Assembly (NCBI GenBank): GCA_934462925.1
Contig: CAKSIT010000013.1
Span: 1-64,000, forward strand
Source: an uncultured Oscillospiraceae bacterium
GTDB lineage: Bacteria > Bacillota > Clostridia > Oscillospirales > Ruminococcaceae
Reading direction: 5' to 3'
DNA: 64,000 nt
The translations under genes were made by a program, and so were the position numbers. The notes under the pieces were generated by a model that was not told the origin of the DNA, searched no databases, and saw only the letters and a list, made by a program, of their open reading frames with translations. Positions within the stretch are counted from its first letter, which is position 1, and the number at the start of each line of letters is the position of its first letter. This document shows, piece after piece, positions 7,485 to 15,781 of this stretch.

Positions 7485-9260
7485 ATGAAAATGAAACGCG
7501 CGATAGCCGCCGCAATGGCGGCAGTAATGACGGCGACGAGCTGCCTTGTATACGAGCTGCCCGCAGAAGCGGCTGCGGCTGCGCCCTATTTGCAGTTTGT
7601 GATAAATGGCTTTAAGTTTAAGACTAGCGGGAAAATTACGCTTGAAGACGGCACGCGCACCTATGAGCTTACCGCAACAAACATCTCGGACAGCGATGTC
7701 ACAATTGAGTTGTATGACGCTAAAGCAATGCTTTTTGTGTATTGCTATGACTGGGACAATGTGGGTTCGGATTATAAGGTAGTTTCCATTACAAATGCCG
7801 ATGGCGTAAATACGCCTATAACCAACGGCGATATGAGGCTTAGTAATGGCGTATATGAATATTCCTTAACCGGGAGTAGTGAAGCTGTTGCGGCGATTGG
7901 TACTGTTCCACCGAGCGGCACTATTAAGGTTGAGGTAGAGGCTACATACGACGCCGGCAAAAAGGTTATCAATGCGAGCGACTTCACGTACTCCACAAAG
8001 GAATTTGCGGATATGAAGCTTGGTGATTCCTTTACCATTACCTATGACGGCACGAACGCGCCCGATACGGCGGCGTTCAAAATCATATATCTTACATACA
8101 GAACCGACAGCGGTTGGACCAATCATCTCTATCCCGTAATTTACAAGTCCACAGACGGCGGTAATGGATTGAATGGTACTGTGGGCGAGGACGAAACGGG
8201 GCTTAAGGTATCGGCTGAGAAAACGGGCGAACGCATTATCTATACGTTTACCGCGGTTAAAGCCACTTCCGAGTTTTATGAAACAAAATTTTATATAAAT
8301 ATCAACGTTTCGCAGACAGGCGATTTTAGTGATGAAAAAGGAGTTCAAGGGTCGAAACAATACTATATTCCCACCGTTCCTGTAAGCGACATTTCCATTA
8401 ACGAGCCTGCCAGAACCACATACACGGTGGGCGAGTCGGTAACGCTTGCCGCTTCGGCAAACGGCTATACCACCGTAACCGCCCCCGAGTTTGTATGGGG
8501 CGGAGACGACGAGCAGGTTGTCGAGGTTAACGAGAACACGGGCGAAGTGAAGTTTATAGGCAAGGGCAGGGCTACCGTTGTTGCCGCGTATAAGGACGAT
8601 ACTACAATTACGGACACTATCGTCTTTGACGTGGAGGACGTACCCGTAAGCAGCGTAACAATAGAGCAGCCCGACAAGACCGAGTACATGGTGGGCGAGT
8701 CGGTTATACTCAGCGCTTCGGTAAACGAGGACGCTACAGTCAGCGCACCGACAATTCTATGGAGTTCGAGCGATACAAAGGTTGCCACGGTAGACGGCTC
8801 GGGCGAAGTCAAGTTCGTGGGTTCGGGCAGCGTTACCATTACCGCCGCATACGCAGACGATACTTCGGTCAAGGGAACAATTACCCTTACCGCAGTCCCC
8901 GACACGCGCGACACATACATTGAAACGCCCATAGACTACACAAAGGCTACCGTTCCTACGCTTGTAAAGACATCGGACGGTAACTCGCTGCTTTACGTAA
9001 TGGCGGTAACAAAGGCGCAGGCAGAGGCAGACGAGCTTGTATTCATAAGCGTAAAGGACAAGGACACGGGCAAAACGGCAAGATACTACACCAAGGACGT
9101 TTACAAGGGCTTTGGGTTTATAGGCGAGAACGGTCAGAAATACGTTGAAACGGGCGCGGACGGCATATACTTTGTAATTGTGAAGTTCACAAATAACGGT
9201 GCTGTTATGAACGCCGACCGTTACACGGTAGACATGGAGCTTATAACGCCCGTAGGATAA
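7485..9260 (+). CDS. Secreted protein with bacterial Ig-like (Big_2) domains, copy 1
   Basis: Exported protein of 591 residues. The signal peptide runs to about residue 32 with an Ala-rich cleavage region (PAEAAAAAP). An N-terminal beta-rich region of roughly 260 residues follows, then two Big_2 domains at about 295-383 and 385-470. These are recognisable by repeats of VPVSSVTI ... YMVGESV ... LWSSSDTKVATVDGSGEVKFVG ... VTITAAY. The last 120 residues form an unrecognised domain identical to that of the paralogue at 9456. No LPXTG anchor or transmembrane end is visible, so it is either released or held by an unseen partner. The 53-residue gene that follows is part of the same duplicated unit. 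Confidence 0.88.
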   Translation: MKMKRAIAAAMAAVMTATSCLVYELPAEAAAAAPYLQFVINGFKFKTSGKITLEDGTRTYELTATNISDSDVTIELYDAKAMLFVYCYDWDNVGSDYKVVSITNADGVNTPITNGDMRLSNGVYEYSLTGSSEAVAAIGTVPPSGTIKVEVEATYDAGKKVINASDFTYSTKEFADMKLGDSFTITYDGTNAPDTAAFKIIYLTYRTDSGWTNHLYPVIYKSTDGGNGLNGTVGEDETGLKVSAEKTGERIIYTFTAVKATSEFYETKFYININVSQTGDFSDEKGVQGSKQYYIPTVPVSDISINEPARTTYTVGESVTLAASANGYTTVTAPEFVWGGDDEQVVEVNENTGEVKFIGKGRATVVAAYKDDTTITDTIVFDVEDVPVSSVTIEQPDKTEYMVGESVILSASVNEDATVSAPTILWSSSDTKVATVDGSGEVKFVGSGSVTITAAYADDTSVKGTITLTAVPDTRDTYIETPIDYTKATVPTLVKTSDGNSLLYVMAVTKAQAEADELVFISVKDKDTGKTARYYTKDVYKGFGFIGENGQKYVETGADGIYFVIVKFTNNGAVMNADRYTVDMELITPVG

Positions 9261-9430
9261 TGGAGGACGAACATGAAAAAGACATACACAGCACCCGAAA
9301 TCAGCATTACCACGTTCACGACCGAGGATATTATAACGGCGAGCGGCACGACGGCGGGACTTAATATGCACGACGACATACTCGACGCTACCTCGATGAA
9401 GGGCGACGACCTTTCAAGCGGAAGCTGGGA
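8712..9430 (+). repeat. Near-identical tandem duplication, unit A
   Basis: This block matches 10956-11674 almost base for base (offset 2244; I saw differences at 8768/11012 and in the last 35 bases). It covers the last Big_2 domain, the C-terminal domain and the 53-codon gene. Because synonymous positions are also conserved, the duplication is recent or is homogenised by gene conversion. Confidence 0.9.
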
Positions 9431-9434
9431 ATAA
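9273..9434 (+). CDS. 53-residue conserved small peptide, copy 1
   Basis: A small gene with a good GGAGG site 8 bases before its ATG and only 12 bases after the surface-protein stop. The product has a Lys-rich start (MKKTYTAPEIS), a DIITASG motif near residues 19-25, a middle with HDD and LDAT, and a GDDLSSGSWE end. It has no Cys, no signal peptide and no transmembrane segment. Short proteins starting MKK-Y-x-x-PE and containing DIITASG are common in Clostridia, but I know of no proven function. It could be a secreted or processed peptide or a chaperone-like partner of the Ig-like protein. The second copy at 11517 encodes the same sequence. Confidence 0.75.
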   Translation: MKKTYTAPEISITTFTTEDIITASGTTAGLNMHDDILDATSMKGDDLSSGSWE

Positions 9435-9455
9435 CCCGTAACAGGAGGTTTTTAT

Positions 9456-11504
9456 ATGAAAATAAAACGCGCGATAGCCGCAGCGATAGCGGCGGCAATG
9501 ACGGCGACAAGCTGCCTTGTATGCGAGCTGCCCGCAGAAGCGGCTGCGGCTGTGCCTACTGCAAAGCTCGTCGGGGTTTCGGCAAACGCTTATGTTTGTC
9601 CTATCGATACACTGACGTTTGATGAAGGCACGCGTACTTATACGTTCACAATTACGAACGACTCGAACTATGACGACACATATGTCGGCGGCAGCCTTAC
9701 CATAAATTTTTTCGATTATAACGAAATGGGTTCGGACTACAAGGTAGTTTCCGTTACTAACGCCAACGGGGTAAAGACGGAGATAGACGCTGCGGTTGAG
9801 GTAAAAGATGGCGTCGGCGGATACTGGTTCAGCGATAGCGAGCTTGCCGCGATAGGCGCTATTCCCGCAGGCAAATCCGCTACAGTTGAGATAGCGGGTA
9901 CATATAGCTCTGTAAAGGATATAAGCGCCAACTGCTTCAAGATATCCAGAACGGAATTTACGGATATGGAGATTGGCGACTCCTTTACCATAACCTTTGA
10001 CAAAGCAGGCGTACGCGATACGGCGAAGTACTCTATAAAATACATGATGCCGTATGAAGCGAGCGACGGCACTATCAGATACAACTACTACGCGCCTGTA
10101 TATAACAACGGTATAAACGACAGCGCTGTAGACAACGTTTACGGCGGTAAGTATCAGTCGGGGCTTGATGTATCTTCCGTAACCAACGGCGACTTTGTTA
10201 TTTATACTTTCACCGCAGTTTCCAGAACTCAAAAATACCATAAGCCGAGCTTTGGGCTGACTCTTGAAGTTTCGCAGAGCGGCGTGCTGGATAAAAATAA
10301 TCAGGGCTTTTGGGTTGATACGGAGTACATTGGTTTCGGCGTTCCTACCGCTTACTTTGTACCCACGCCCGTAAGCGGCGTTACCATTGATAACAAGCCT
10401 GCCGTGACCACATACACATTAGGCGATTCCGTTGCGCTTACCGCTTCGGTAGACGAGGACGCGACCGTACCCGACCCCGAAATCGTGTGGAGTTCGGACA
10501 ACGAAAACGCAGCCACGGTTGACAGCACGGGCAATGTAAGCTTTGTTGGCGGCGGAAAGGCGACTATTACCGCAGCATACAAGGACGATATCACAATCAA
10601 GGATACCGTCACTTTTACCGTAAACGTACCCGTAAGCAGCGTTACCATAAATAAGCCCGCCAAAACCGAATACACGGTGGGCGAGCAGGTTGCGCTTACC
10701 GCTTCGGCAGATGAGAACACGACCGTAGTTAACCCCGAATTTGTATGGAGTTCGGACAACGAAAACGCAGCCACGGTTGACAGCACGGGCAATGTAAGCT
10801 TTGTTGGCGGCGGAAAGGCGACTATTACCGCAGCATACAAGGACGATATCACAATCAAGGATACAATCACCTTTACTGTAAGCGTACCTGTAAGCAGCGT
10901 TACCATAGAAACGCCCGACAAAACTGAATACATGGTAGGCGAATCTGTTATACTGAGCGCTTCGGTAAACGAGGACGCTACAGTCAGCGCACCGACAATT
11001 CTATGGAGTTCAAGCGATACAAAGGTTGCCACGGTAGACGGCTCGGGCGAAGTCAAGTTCGTGGGTTCGGGCAGCGTTACCATTACCGCCGCATACGCAG
11101 ACGATACTTCGGTCAAGGGAACAATTACCCTTACCGCAGTCCCCGACACGCGCGACACATACATTGAAACGCCCATAGACTACACAAAGGCTACCGTTCC
11201 TACGCTTGTAAAGACATCGGACGGTAACTCGCTGCTTTACGTAATGGCGGTAACAAAGGCGCAGGCAGAGGCAGACGAGCTTGTATTCATAAGCGTAAAG
11301 GACAAGGACACGGGCAAAACGGCAAGATACTACACCAAGGACGTTTACAAGGGCTTTGGGTTTATAGGCGAGAACGGTCAGAAATACGTTGAAACGGGCG
11401 CGGACGGCATATACTTTGTAATTGTGAAGTTCACAAATAACGGTGCTGTTATGAACGCCGACCGTTACACGGTAGACATGGAGCTTATAACGCCCGTAGG
11501 ATAA
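9456..11504 (+). CDS. Secreted protein with bacterial Ig-like (Big_2) domains, copy 2
   Basis: Exported protein of 682 residues, a paralogue of the protein at 7485 with the same signal peptide. The N-terminal 270-residue domain has diverged (it starts VPTAKLVGVSANAYVCPIDTLTF), whereas the C-terminal domain is identical. It has three Big_2 domains, at about 303-388, 390-475 and 477-561. The first two share a near-identical stretch (VWSSDNENAATVDSTGNVSFVG twice), showing internal domain duplication as well. An ACAGGAGG site precedes ATG 9456. The different head domains on a constant tail suggest two surface proteins with different ligands but a shared attachment or export end. Confidence 0.88.
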   Translation: MKIKRAIAAAIAAAMTATSCLVCELPAEAAAAVPTAKLVGVSANAYVCPIDTLTFDEGTRTYTFTITNDSNYDDTYVGGSLTINFFDYNEMGSDYKVVSVTNANGVKTEIDAAVEVKDGVGGYWFSDSELAAIGAIPAGKSATVEIAGTYSSVKDISANCFKISRTEFTDMEIGDSFTITFDKAGVRDTAKYSIKYMMPYEASDGTIRYNYYAPVYNNGINDSAVDNVYGGKYQSGLDVSSVTNGDFVIYTFTAVSRTQKYHKPSFGLTLEVSQSGVLDKNNQGFWVDTEYIGFGVPTAYFVPTPVSGVTIDNKPAVTTYTLGDSVALTASVDEDATVPDPEIVWSSDNENAATVDSTGNVSFVGGGKATITAAYKDDITIKDTVTFTVNVPVSSVTINKPAKTEYTVGEQVALTASADENTTVVNPEFVWSSDNENAATVDSTGNVSFVGGGKATITAAYKDDITIKDTITFTVSVPVSSVTIETPDKTEYMVGESVILSASVNEDATVSAPTILWSSSDTKVATVDGSGEVKFVGSGSVTITAAYADDTSVKGTITLTAVPDTRDTYIETPIDYTKATVPTLVKTSDGNSLLYVMAVTKAQAEADELVFISVKDKDTGKTARYYTKDVYKGFGFIGENGQKYVETGADGIYFVIVKFTNNGAVMNADRYTVDMELITPVG

Positions 11505-11674
11505 TGGAGGACGAACATGAAAAAGACATACACAGCACCCGAAATCAGCATTACCACGTTCACGACCGAGGATATTATAACGGCGAGCGGCACGACGGCG
11601 GGACTTAATATGCACGACGACATACTCGACGCTACCTCGATGAAAGGCGACGACCTTTCAAGCGGAAGCTGGGA
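10956..11674 (+). repeat. Near-identical tandem duplication, unit B
   Basis: Second member of the direct repeat described at 8712-9430. It ends at the last codons of the small peptide gene, where this copy runs into the terminator at 11684. Confidence 0.9.
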
Positions 11675-11678
11675 GTGA
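11517..11678 (+). CDS. 53-residue conserved small peptide, copy 2
   Basis: Same length and same predicted amino-acid sequence as the gene at 9273, with the same GGAGG site and the same 12-base gap after the surface-protein stop. This copy ends with TGA rather than TAA and is followed directly by a strong terminator, so it is the last gene of the surface-protein operon. That both copies remain intact after duplication argues that the small gene is functional and belongs with the large one. Confidence 0.75.
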   Translation: MKKTYTAPEISITTFTTEDIITASGTTAGLNMHDDILDATSMKGDDLSSGSWE

Positions 11679-12604
11679 TACGCAAAAGTGCCGTGCGTGA
11701 AAGCGTTCGGCACTTTTTTACGGCAGATGTAACGGCATACGCGGGGATTCCGCTTGCCGAAAACGGCGGCGCATGGCGCGGCAGGCTAAACGACCTTACG
11801 CGGCGCACGTTCCGGTTTGACTTTGAGGACTGGGTGAGCGGCGGGTACTACACGGGCGAGTATATCCCGTATTCGCTTGCGGAGGACGGCAGGCTGCTGT
11901 CCAACGTTTCCGCGAACATCATGCGCTTTTTGCAGGACGGCGAGCAGCGCGTTTACATACAGCTCGGCACGGTAATGACTGACGAGGCGCACAGGGGACG
12001 GGGGCTTGCGCGGCAGCTTATCGAGCGCGTTCTTGCGCAGTACGAGAACGCGGACGGCGCGTACCTTTTCGGCAACCTTGAGGCGCTGGATTTCTACCGC
12101 AAGCTTGGCTTTGAGGAGGTGCGCGAGCGCCGCTACACCCTTAAAAGCCCCGTAACGCGCGCGGCGGGCGGTCTGTTTGAACCGCTCGGCGAGAACGCTG
12201 CGCTGCGCAGCCGCTACCTTAAAACGGTAAGGCGCGGGGCGATATTCAGCCGTTTCCAGCAGCTGAACAGGTACGGGCTGCAAATGTTCTACACCGCGCA
12301 GTTTGACGAGGTGTATTACTCGCAGGCGCTGGACTGCTTTGCGGTAATGGAGAGCGAGGACGGCGCGCTTACGCTAAGCAGCGTTGTAAGCGAGCGATAT
12401 GTGCCGCTTGAGCAGGTGATAGCGCATATCGGCGCGGAGTACGGCGCGCTCGCGCTCGGCTTTGCGCCGCTTAAGCAGGACGCGGGGCTGTTCAGCGCCG
12501 AGCCATACGACGGCGCGGACGACTACAGGCTGTTCTGCCGCGGCGACAGGCTGTGCGGCATTGAGCGCGACGGGCTGTTCTTCCCGCTGCTTTCGCACGC
12601 ATAA
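11675..12604 (+). CDS. GNAT family N-acetyltransferase (start uncertain)
   Basis: Cytoplasmic acetyl-CoA-dependent acyltransferase of up to 309 residues; the substrate is unknown. The GNAT core is at about residues 95-155: YIQLGTVMTDEAHRGRGLARQLIERVL contains the R-x-x-G-x-G/A acetyl-CoA loop (RGRGLA), and LDFYRKLGFEEV is the C-terminal motif. The second half is a separate domain seen in two-domain GNATs. The only in-frame start before the conserved RRTFRFDFEDWV is GTG 11675 or GTG 11693, both weakly served by ribosome sites and both inside or before the terminator at 11684-11719. The real start may be a non-standard codon near 11745, or expression may rely on readthrough and coupling. Confidence 0.8.
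   Translation: MIRKSAVRESVRHFFTADVTAYAGIPLAENGGAWRGRLNDLTRRTFRFDFEDWVSGGYYTGEYIPYSLAEDGRLLSNVSANIMRFLQDGEQRVYIQLGTVMTDEAHRGRGLARQLIERVLAQYENADGAYLFGNLEALDFYRKLGFEEVRERRYTLKSPVTRAAGGLFEPLGENAALRSRYLKTVRRGAIFSRFQQLNRYGLQMFYTAQFDEVYYSQALDCFAVMESEDGALTLSSVVSERYVPLEQVIAHIGAEYGALALGFAPLKQDAGLFSAEPYDGADDYRLFCRGDRLCGIERDGLFFPLLSHA
11684..11719 (+). terminator. Rho-independent terminator of the surface-protein operon
   Basis: AAAAGTGCCG pairs with CGGCACTTTT in a 10-bp stem around a 14-base loop, and the T-tract follows. It lies inside the possible N-terminal extension of the next gene, which casts doubt on that gene's start. Confidence 0.85.
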
Positions 12605-12636
12605 AAAATCCGCCGCACGGTACGCTCCGCGCGGCG
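12603..12636 (-). terminator. Terminator between the converging GNAT and SGNH genes
   Basis: On the minus strand CGCCGCGCGG pairs with CCGTGCGGCG (10 bp, one G-T) and is followed by a T-run (12603-12608). It serves the minus-strand hydrolase; the stem may also slow the converging transcript. Confidence 0.8.
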
Positions 12637-12641
12637 ATGTT

Positions 12642-13265
12642 TTATTCTCTTACATAGCGCATAATATCATCGTAAACGGCGCGGTAGCCGTCTTCGTTTA
12701 TATGCAGGCCCTCTATGGTGTACTCGGCTTTGAGCCTGCCATGCTCGTCCTTAAGCGCGCGGTTTATGTCGATATAGCGCTGCCCGTGCCTTTGCGCGAG
12801 CGCTTTCACCTCGGCGTTGGCTGCGGTTATTTTCTCGTTTGTGCGGATTTTCAGACACTCTTTCATTTCCTCTGAGGCAGCCTCGTAATTCACGGGGTAG
12901 TAAGCCATGAGGTAGATTTTAACTCCCGGTACGGTATGCTCTATTGTAGTTATGATTCTGTCGTAATTTTCCATGAGCCTGCTTATGGGAATGCTCGACC
13001 AGCTGAGGTCGTTTGTGCCTATGTTTATAAACACCTTTGACGGCGCAAGGTCTGTGGCGCACACGTCAATTACCGCAAGCAGCTCGTCTGACAGAAACCC
13101 GCCTACGCCCCTGTTGTAGATAGTCACGTCCTCGCCATGCTCGCGAAGCAGCTTGTTTATAGGGAACATCTCCATAAGCGAAGAACCCGTGAACACGACC
13201 TGCCCCGCGCGGGCGGTTTTGTTTTCTTCCCTGTAGCGCTCGACTTTAAGCTCCTTGTCCGTCAT
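12642..13265 (-). CDS. SGNH/GDSL-family hydrolase
   Basis: Predicted esterase or lipase-like hydrolase, 207 residues, without a signal peptide and so probably cytoplasmic. The four blocks of the fold are present: the nucleophile Ser in VVFTGSSLMEMFP, the Gly block NRGVGGF, the oxyanion Asn in NIGTNDLSW and the catalytic Asp/His region GLHINEDGY near the end. The closest relatives I can recall are acyl or acetyl esterases of the platelet-activating-factor hydrolase type, but the substrate is not known. GGAGGAAATT precedes its ATG at 13265. It is monocistronic, converging with the GNAT gene, and is the last complete chromosomal gene before the conjugative element. Confidence 0.88.
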   Translation of the reverse strand: MTDKELKVERYREENKTARAGQVVFTGSSLMEMFPINKLLREHGEDVTIYNRGVGGFLSDELLAVIDVCATDLAPSKVFINIGTNDLSWSSIPISRLMENYDRIITTIEHTVPGVKIYLMAYYPVNYEAASEEMKECLKIRTNEKITAANAEVKALAQRHGQRYIDINRALKDEHGRLKAEYTIEGLHINEDGYRAVYDDIMRYVRE

Positions 13266-13341
13266 AATTTCCTCCGTTTTGGTGAAAGGGGAGCGGCGCT
13301 CCTCTTAGCTTTGCGTTCTGCCATGCGGTTTTTATTATCAG

Positions 13342-13371
13342 AAAAACACCCTCCGAAAAATCGGAGGGTGT
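13342..13371 (-). terminator. Terminator downstream of the disrupted tRNA gene
   Basis: An 11-bp perfect stem (ACACCCTCCGA / TCGGAGGGTGT) around an AAAA loop; on the minus strand it is followed by TTTT. It lies 4 bases beyond the tRNA CCA end and would have ended the original tRNA transcript. Confidence 0.85.
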
Positions 13372-13375
13372 CAAG

Positions 13376-13420
13376 TGGTTGCGGGAGCCAGATTTGAACT
13401 GACGACCTTCGGGTTATGAG
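13376..13420 (-). tRNA. 3' half of initiator-type tRNA-Met(CAU), left attachment site (attL)
   Basis: On the minus strand the 45 bases give the anticodon loop CTCATAA, the 3' anticodon stem CCCGA, the variable loop AGGTC, a complete T-arm (GTCAG / CTGGC around TTCAAAT), the acceptor strand TCCCGCA and ACCA. Three consecutive C at positions 39-41 and A at 72 are initiator-tRNA features. The 5' half is missing: the sequence changes at the anticodon loop to the integrase promoter. This is therefore the displaced fragment left by element integration. The working tRNA should be restored at the right junction, outside this window. Confidence 0.88.
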
Positions 13421-13449
13421 TTGACATTTATAATTGTTTGTGATATAAT
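13421..13449 (+). promoter_or_regulatory. Integrase promoter abutting attL
   Basis: TTGACA (13421-13426), 17 bases, TATAAT (13444-13449). The -35 box is made of the first six element bases next to the tRNA remnant, so integration or excision could alter the flank upstream of this promoter but not the promoter itself. Confidence 0.85.
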
Positions 13450-13485
13450 AAAAAACAATGATTGTCAATAAGGAGATGTTAAATC

Positions 13486-14514
13486 ATGAGTCCCAATAAT
13501 TTATTTATCCCTTTAGAAATACCCGAACAGCACAGATTTAATAGCGAAACCACGTTTTCGGAATATGCCACTGTTTGGCTTGATGACAATTGTGATTTAC
13601 TGTCTGTAAGGACTATTGAGAGATACAACGACCTTTTTGTAAGGATAAACAATGGGATTGGTCATATTCCTGTCTGCAAGCTAGAACCTTATCATTTAAG
13701 GCAATTTTTGAAGAAGCTATCTCTTGATGGAGAAAATATGCGTACAGGAAAATGCTTGTCTGACAAGACGATATTGCACCATTATCGTTTGATATCTGTA
13801 ATATTGCAACAGGCAGTGAGAGATGAACTTATCACAGTTAATCCTGCAAGCAAAAATCGAATGAAAGCGCCAAAAGTTGTTAAACACGAGGTATCTGTAC
13901 TTCAAGCGGAGGATTTTCGTCAGCTGTTTTGCTTTCTTTCGTCCGATACTGAAACAAACTATAGGGCTAAAGTTGCAATATCTATTATGGCGCTTACAGG
14001 ATTGCGCCGGGGAGAGGTTGCCGGATTACAATTTGGCGATTTTGAAGGTGATTTTCTAACAGTACGCAGGGCGGTATTATATACAGCTAAAAGGGGAATT
14101 TACGAAAAGACCCCCAAGACTGAAACTTCATATAGGCGGCTGCTAATTAGTCCGTGGGTGCAAAACATAATATGTGAATACCAAAACTGGTATATGAGGA
14201 CTTACCGTGTGTCACATGAGCGAGTTGCATCAAGAAAGCTTTTTTGCCAAGATGATGGAAAACCCATTCATCCTGATACATTAACCATTTGGTGCAGGCG
14301 TTTTAGCGAAAAACATCCATCATTAAAACGATTTTCTCCTCATATGCTACGTCACACTTATGCTTCTATGCTGGTTGGCTTAGGCGTATCAATAAAGGAA
14401 GTGTCGGTAAGGCTGGGTCATAGCAAACTTACGACCACCTGCAATACATATACACACTCTATGCAGGGAGCTGATAAAAAAGCAGCAGATATCCTTGACC
14501 AGTTCAGATTTTGA
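13486..14514 (+). CDS. int: Tyrosine recombinase / integrase
   Basis: Site-specific recombinase that integrates and excises the element, 342 residues. The SAM-like N-terminal DNA-binding domain spans about residues 20-105. The catalytic domain shows the first Arg in LTGLRRGEVAGL, the His-x-x-Arg box in SPHMLRHTYASML, the second His in LGHSKLTTT and the Tyr nucleophile in NTYTHS. AAGGAG lies at a good distance before ATG 13486. It is directly next to attL, as is usual for its class. No separate excisionase gene is recognisable nearby. Confidence 0.95.
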   Translation: MSPNNLFIPLEIPEQHRFNSETTFSEYATVWLDDNCDLLSVRTIERYNDLFVRINNGIGHIPVCKLEPYHLRQFLKKLSLDGENMRTGKCLSDKTILHHYRLISVILQQAVRDELITVNPASKNRMKAPKVVKHEVSVLQAEDFRQLFCFLSSDTETNYRAKVAISIMALTGLRRGEVAGLQFGDFEGDFLTVRRAVLYTAKRGIYEKTPKTETSYRRLLISPWVQNIICEYQNWYMRTYRVSHERVASRKLFCQDDGKPIHPDTLTIWCRRFSEKHPSLKRFSPHMLRHTYASMLVGLGVSIKEVSVRLGHSKLTTTCNTYTHSMQGADKKAADILDQFRF

Positions 14515-14538
14515 ATACTGGTAAAATAAATTTACATA

Positions 14539-14566
14539 ATGCGCGTTGAAATTCAATGCGCATTTT
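14539..14566 (+). terminator. Terminator after the integrase gene
   Basis: ATGCGC/GCGCAT plus TTGAA/TTCAA form one nearly continuous stem, followed by TTTT. It separates the integrase from the long transfer operon. Confidence 0.75.
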
Positions 14567-14608
14567 CTATATGCCTCCCAAGGGGTTGTTACCTGCGGGC
14601 GGCTCACA

Positions 14609-14687
14609 AAGCATAGCGGGAACCGCGAGCCCTCGGGACGGTAGTGTTCTCCACCGTCCCTTGCTATGCTTAATCCCTCGGAGAACA
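14609..14687 (+). promoter_or_regulatory. Structured leader element 1 (GCATAGC / GCTATGC cruciform)
   Basis: An outer stem AAGCATAGC (14609-14617) with GCTATGCTT (14663-14671) encloses an inner hairpin GGGACGGT (14635-14642) with ACCGTCCC (14653-14660). TGTTCTCC inside the inner loop (14645-14652) can instead pair with GGAGAACA (14680-14687), giving two mutually exclusive folds. It sits 55-130 bases before the replication-protein start. A related element occurs at 15782-15837. Confidence 0.55.
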
Positions 14688-14741
14688 GAAAACGGAGGAC
14701 ACCATGAAAGAAAACTCCCATAAGCAGGGGAGGTAGCGCAT

Positions 14742-15761
14742 ATGAAAGCTATCTTCAAGCTTCTTAATCCTGACAACACAATGTCGATAAACCGTCAGCT
14801 GGCTCATGCAGTCGGGCTGGCGGAGGCTGTCGTATACGGTGCGCTGCTATCCAAGTATGCATACTATTCTCAGCGCGGATTGCTTACTGACGGCGACTGG
14901 TTTTATTCCACTGCCGAAGACCTTGAGGAATCGACAGCGCTGACAGCAAGGCAGCAGCGGCGCTGTATTGACACGCTTGCCAAATTGGGACTTATTCAGT
15001 GCAGGGTGCAGGGTATGCCGGCAAAACGGTATTTTTGCATTAACGATAATGCCGAGTTGCTTGCAGGCATTCTTTCAAAAGGCGGTAAACCCAGTTTTGA
15101 CAAAAGCGCACAACTGCACGAATCATCGGCGCAGAGCGAAATGGTGTCAGATGGCTTAATACAGCAGGATAAGTCAGATGATGACAGCGCTCCAGTTTTG
15201 ACAAAAGCGCACAACTTGTTTTACCCTAACGTTACAACTTGTTTTACTGAAAGTGAAAAACAAGTTTTCACGGAACAGCAAAGTAGCTCTTTATATAAAA
15301 CTAAAGAAATAAAACTTAAGTCAATCAATCAGGCAGACGGCATAGATGTCGGGACTGAAGAACGTCTTGATTCAGAATCATGCGATTTGGAATTGCGGTC
15401 AAAGGTTGAACAGCAGATTCAAACAGAAGCGATAAGCAGTAAATACGGTGTTTGCTTTGGTGCGTTTGTAGAAAATATCGTGATTGCCGGACTGCAGGGA
15501 AAGCTCACCTGCAGGGTATATGAAAAAATCGTCTCCGGCAATGAAATCTTGGCTGCATACAAAAACATAGGATATAATACCATTTGTCGCGTAGCTGATT
15601 ACATTTCCGAAAAAAGAGATAAAATCAGATTCTTGCGGCAATATTTAATCGCGGCACTTTATGCAACTGCTAGAGAGGAACGGCAAATTCCAAGGCTTAC
15701 GCCGCATACCAGCATAAACATGGAAGATGTTATGGAAAGGCTTAGACAACATTATGGTTAA
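14742..15761 (+). CDS. Winged-helix replication-initiator-like / DnaD-like protein
   Basis: Probable element replication protein of 339 residues. Residues 1-105 form a winged-helix region: MSINRQLAHAVGLAEAVVYGALLSKY, then DGDWFYSTAEDLEESTALTARQQRRCIDTLAKLGLIQCRVQGMPAKRYF, the arrangement seen in phage and plasmid replisome organisers. A low-complexity Ser/Lys linker follows (about 120-220), then a C-terminal helical segment. The assignment to replication rests on this domain order and on the ParA/ParB genes directly downstream. GGGGAGG precedes ATG 14742. It could instead be a transcription regulator of the transfer operon. Confidence 0.65.
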   Translation: MKAIFKLLNPDNTMSINRQLAHAVGLAEAVVYGALLSKYAYYSQRGLLTDGDWFYSTAEDLEESTALTARQQRRCIDTLAKLGLIQCRVQGMPAKRYFCINDNAELLAGILSKGGKPSFDKSAQLHESSAQSEMVSDGLIQQDKSDDDSAPVLTKAHNLFYPNVTTCFTESEKQVFTEQQSSSLYKTKEIKLKSINQADGIDVGTEERLDSESCDLELRSKVEQQIQTEAISSKYGVCFGAFVENIVIAGLQGKLTCRVYEKIVSGNEILAAYKNIGYNTICRVADYISEKRDKIRFLRQYLIAALYATAREERQIPRLTPHTSINMEDVMERLRQHYG

Positions 15762-15781
15762 TGCTCCTCAAGGAGATTAAC

